Origin: Actinomycetota bacterium
GTDB taxonomy: Bacteria; Actinomycetota; Acidimicrobiia; Acidimicrobiales; AC-14
Length of the DNA stretch: 6,284 nt
Assembly (NCBI GenBank): GCA_020200615.1
Contig: JAIVIH010000282.1
Location: forward strand, 1-6,284
Reading direction: 5' to 3'
The first letter of the stretch is position 1; every line of letters starts with the position of its first letter. The notes under the pieces are model-generated. The model had not been told where the DNA came from and did not search any database. It saw nothing but the letters and a program-made list of their open reading frames with translations. Of this stretch, positions 5,140 through 6,284 are shown piece after piece. The position numbers were made by a program, and so were the translations under genes.

Positions 5140-6284
5140 ATGAAGATCACTCGCCTCTACCTGCAGAACTACCGGGTGTACGAGGAACCGGTCGAGATCG
5201 AGCTTCCCCCCGGATTGGTCGGGATCTACGGGCTGAACGGCAGCGGGAAGAGCACCCTGCTGGAGTCGATCCGCTGGGCCCTGTTCGGCCGGGCCCGCAC
5301 CAGCATCGACCAGGTCCGCACGGCCGACGTGAACGCCGAGTGCATCGCCGAGCTCGAGTTCGAGCACGAGGGTCACCTGTACGTCGTGCGCCGGACGATC
5401 GGAGGCGCCAACTCCACGGTGAAGGCGTCGGCCCACGCCGACGGGCTCCAGGTGGCGGAGGGGGCAAGGGACACGGCGCGGTACGTCCACTCGGTGCTGG
5501 GGATGGACGACGCCGCCTTCCGGGCCTCGGTTTTCGCCGAGCAGAAGCAGCTCGCCGCCTTCAGCGAGCAGGGACCCACCGAGCGTCGCAAGCTCGTGCT
5601 CCAGCTGCTGGGCATCACCCCCGTCGACGCGGCGCGTGACCGTGCTCGCAAGCAGGCCCGCGAGGCCCAGCAGCAGGTCCAGCGGCTGCGGGCGATCCTG
5701 CCCGATCTGGACGTCCTGCGAGCCGACGCCGTCGAGCGGCACGAGGCGGCGGACACAGTGGCGCGTCAACTGGCCGCGGCCGAGATCGCCGCGGCCGAGG
5801 CCCAGGTGAAGCTGGAACGGGCCGCGGCCGAGCACGACCAGCTCGACCGGCGGCGGCAGGAGCACGAGCTGGTGGCAGCGGAGGCGACGGCGGTCCGGGC
5901 CGAGCTCGATGGAGCGACAGCGCGCGGCCAGCGCTGGGCAACCGAGCTCGCGGGCCTGGAGCAGGCCGCTTCCCGCCTCGCGCTGCTCGCTCCCGAAGCT
6001 GAGGGATGCCCGGCTGCCGAAGCTCGCCTACGGGCGTTGGAGGCAGTAATGGAGGCGAGCCGGATGGCGGCGGCCGTGCCCGTCCCGGAGCCGCCCGTCG
6101 CTCCCGATGAGGAGGCAGCCGAGGAAGCGCGGGCTCGCGCGGAAGGGGCACGAGCGCTTCTGGCCGAAGCCGAGGGTTTGTTCCGGGCGGCGCAGAGCGA
6201 GCGGGAACGCGCCGCCGAGGCCGTCGCCCGATCTTCGGCCCTCTCCGATGAGGGCGCCTGCCCGCTGTGCGGGCAGTTCTTGGG
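5140..6284 (+). CDS. rad50: Rad50/SbcC-type SMC-family ATPase (3' end outside window)
   Basis: The N-terminal 381 residues of an ABC/SMC ATPase that partners Mre11: it binds DNA ends, tethers them through its coiled coil and gates the nuclease by ATP. The start KITRLYLQNYRVY is the classic SMC/Rad50 opening. Walker A is GLNGSGKST at 31-39 (Lys37) and the Q-loop is VFAEQKQ at 131-137 (Gln135). From about 160 the sequence is Ala/Glu/Arg-rich heptad-like coiled coil, interrupted by a proline-rich stretch at 313-323 (VPVPEPPVAPD). CPLC at 374-377 (Cys374, Cys377) followed by GQ is the zinc-hook motif through which two Rad50 molecules dimerise. The ABC signature, Walker B and D-loop must lie in the missing C-terminal half. 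The hook comes early, so the first coil is only about 200 residues and the full protein is likely 700-800 residues, nearer archaeal Rad50 than E. coli SbcC. ATG 5140 follows the mre11 stop by two bases; AGGAAG at 5121-5126 is a distant, weak ribosome site. Confidence 0.92.
   Translation, partial: MKITRLYLQNYRVYEEPVEIELPPGLVGIYGLNGSGKSTLLESIRWALFGRARTSIDQVRTADVNAECIAELEFEHEGHLYVVRRTIGGANSTVKASAHADGLQVAEGARDTARYVHSVLGMDDAAFRASVFAEQKQLAAFSEQGPTERRKLVLQLLGITPVDAARDRARKQAREAQQQVQRLRAILPDLDVLRADAVERHEAADTVARQLAAAEIAAAEAQVKLERAAAEHDQLDRRRQEHELVAAEATAVRAELDGATARGQRWATELAGLEQAASRLALLAPEAEGCPAAEARLRALEAVMEASRMAAAVPVPEPPVAPDEEAAEEARARAEGARALLAEAEGLFRAAQSERERAAEAVARSSALSDEGACPLCGQFL

Noticed and set aside
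5134..5865. 243-residue - strand frame opposite the start of rad50
   Set aside because: It is antisense to a gene with intact Walker A and Q-loop and shows no domain of its own.

Overview
The window is about 70% GC, with dense GC-rich codon use, long chance ORFs on the opposite strand and a lipoprotein of the 'LAACGG-DDDD' style. This points to a high-GC actinobacterium; an uncultured Acidimicrobiia-like or Thermoleophilia-like lineage is a guess. No rRNA or other phylogenetic marker is present. All supported genes are on the + strand.

Layout. (1) Positions 2-799 hold the 3' part of a secreted lipoprotein of the dienelactone hydrolase family. Its signal peptide is cut by the left edge. (2) Positions 800-1464 contain no intact gene. 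They hold a decayed PsiE-like (phosphate-starvation-inducible E family) membrane protein gene with an in-frame stop, a frameshift and an apparent internal deletion. Its far end runs into a candidate promoter that would give a leaderless transcript. (3) Positions 1465-6284 are a tightly packed four-gene operon, nurA - herA - mre11 (sbcD-like) - rad50 (sbcC-like). The first junction is a 4-nt overlap, the second a 1-nt overlap and the third a 2-nt gap. The rad50 gene runs off the right edge at its zinc-hook motif.

The four operon genes fit one DNA-end-processing machine. Mre11-Rad50 senses and trims DNA ends, and the HerA hexameric translocase with the NurA nuclease resects them further. This set is the hallmark of archaeal double-strand-break resection. 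Finding all four as one translationally coupled unit in a high-GC, actinobacterium-like genome is the most notable feature here. Whether it serves general repair or has an added role such as defence against foreign DNA cannot be decided from this sequence. The upstream hydrolase and the PsiE remnant look unrelated to it.
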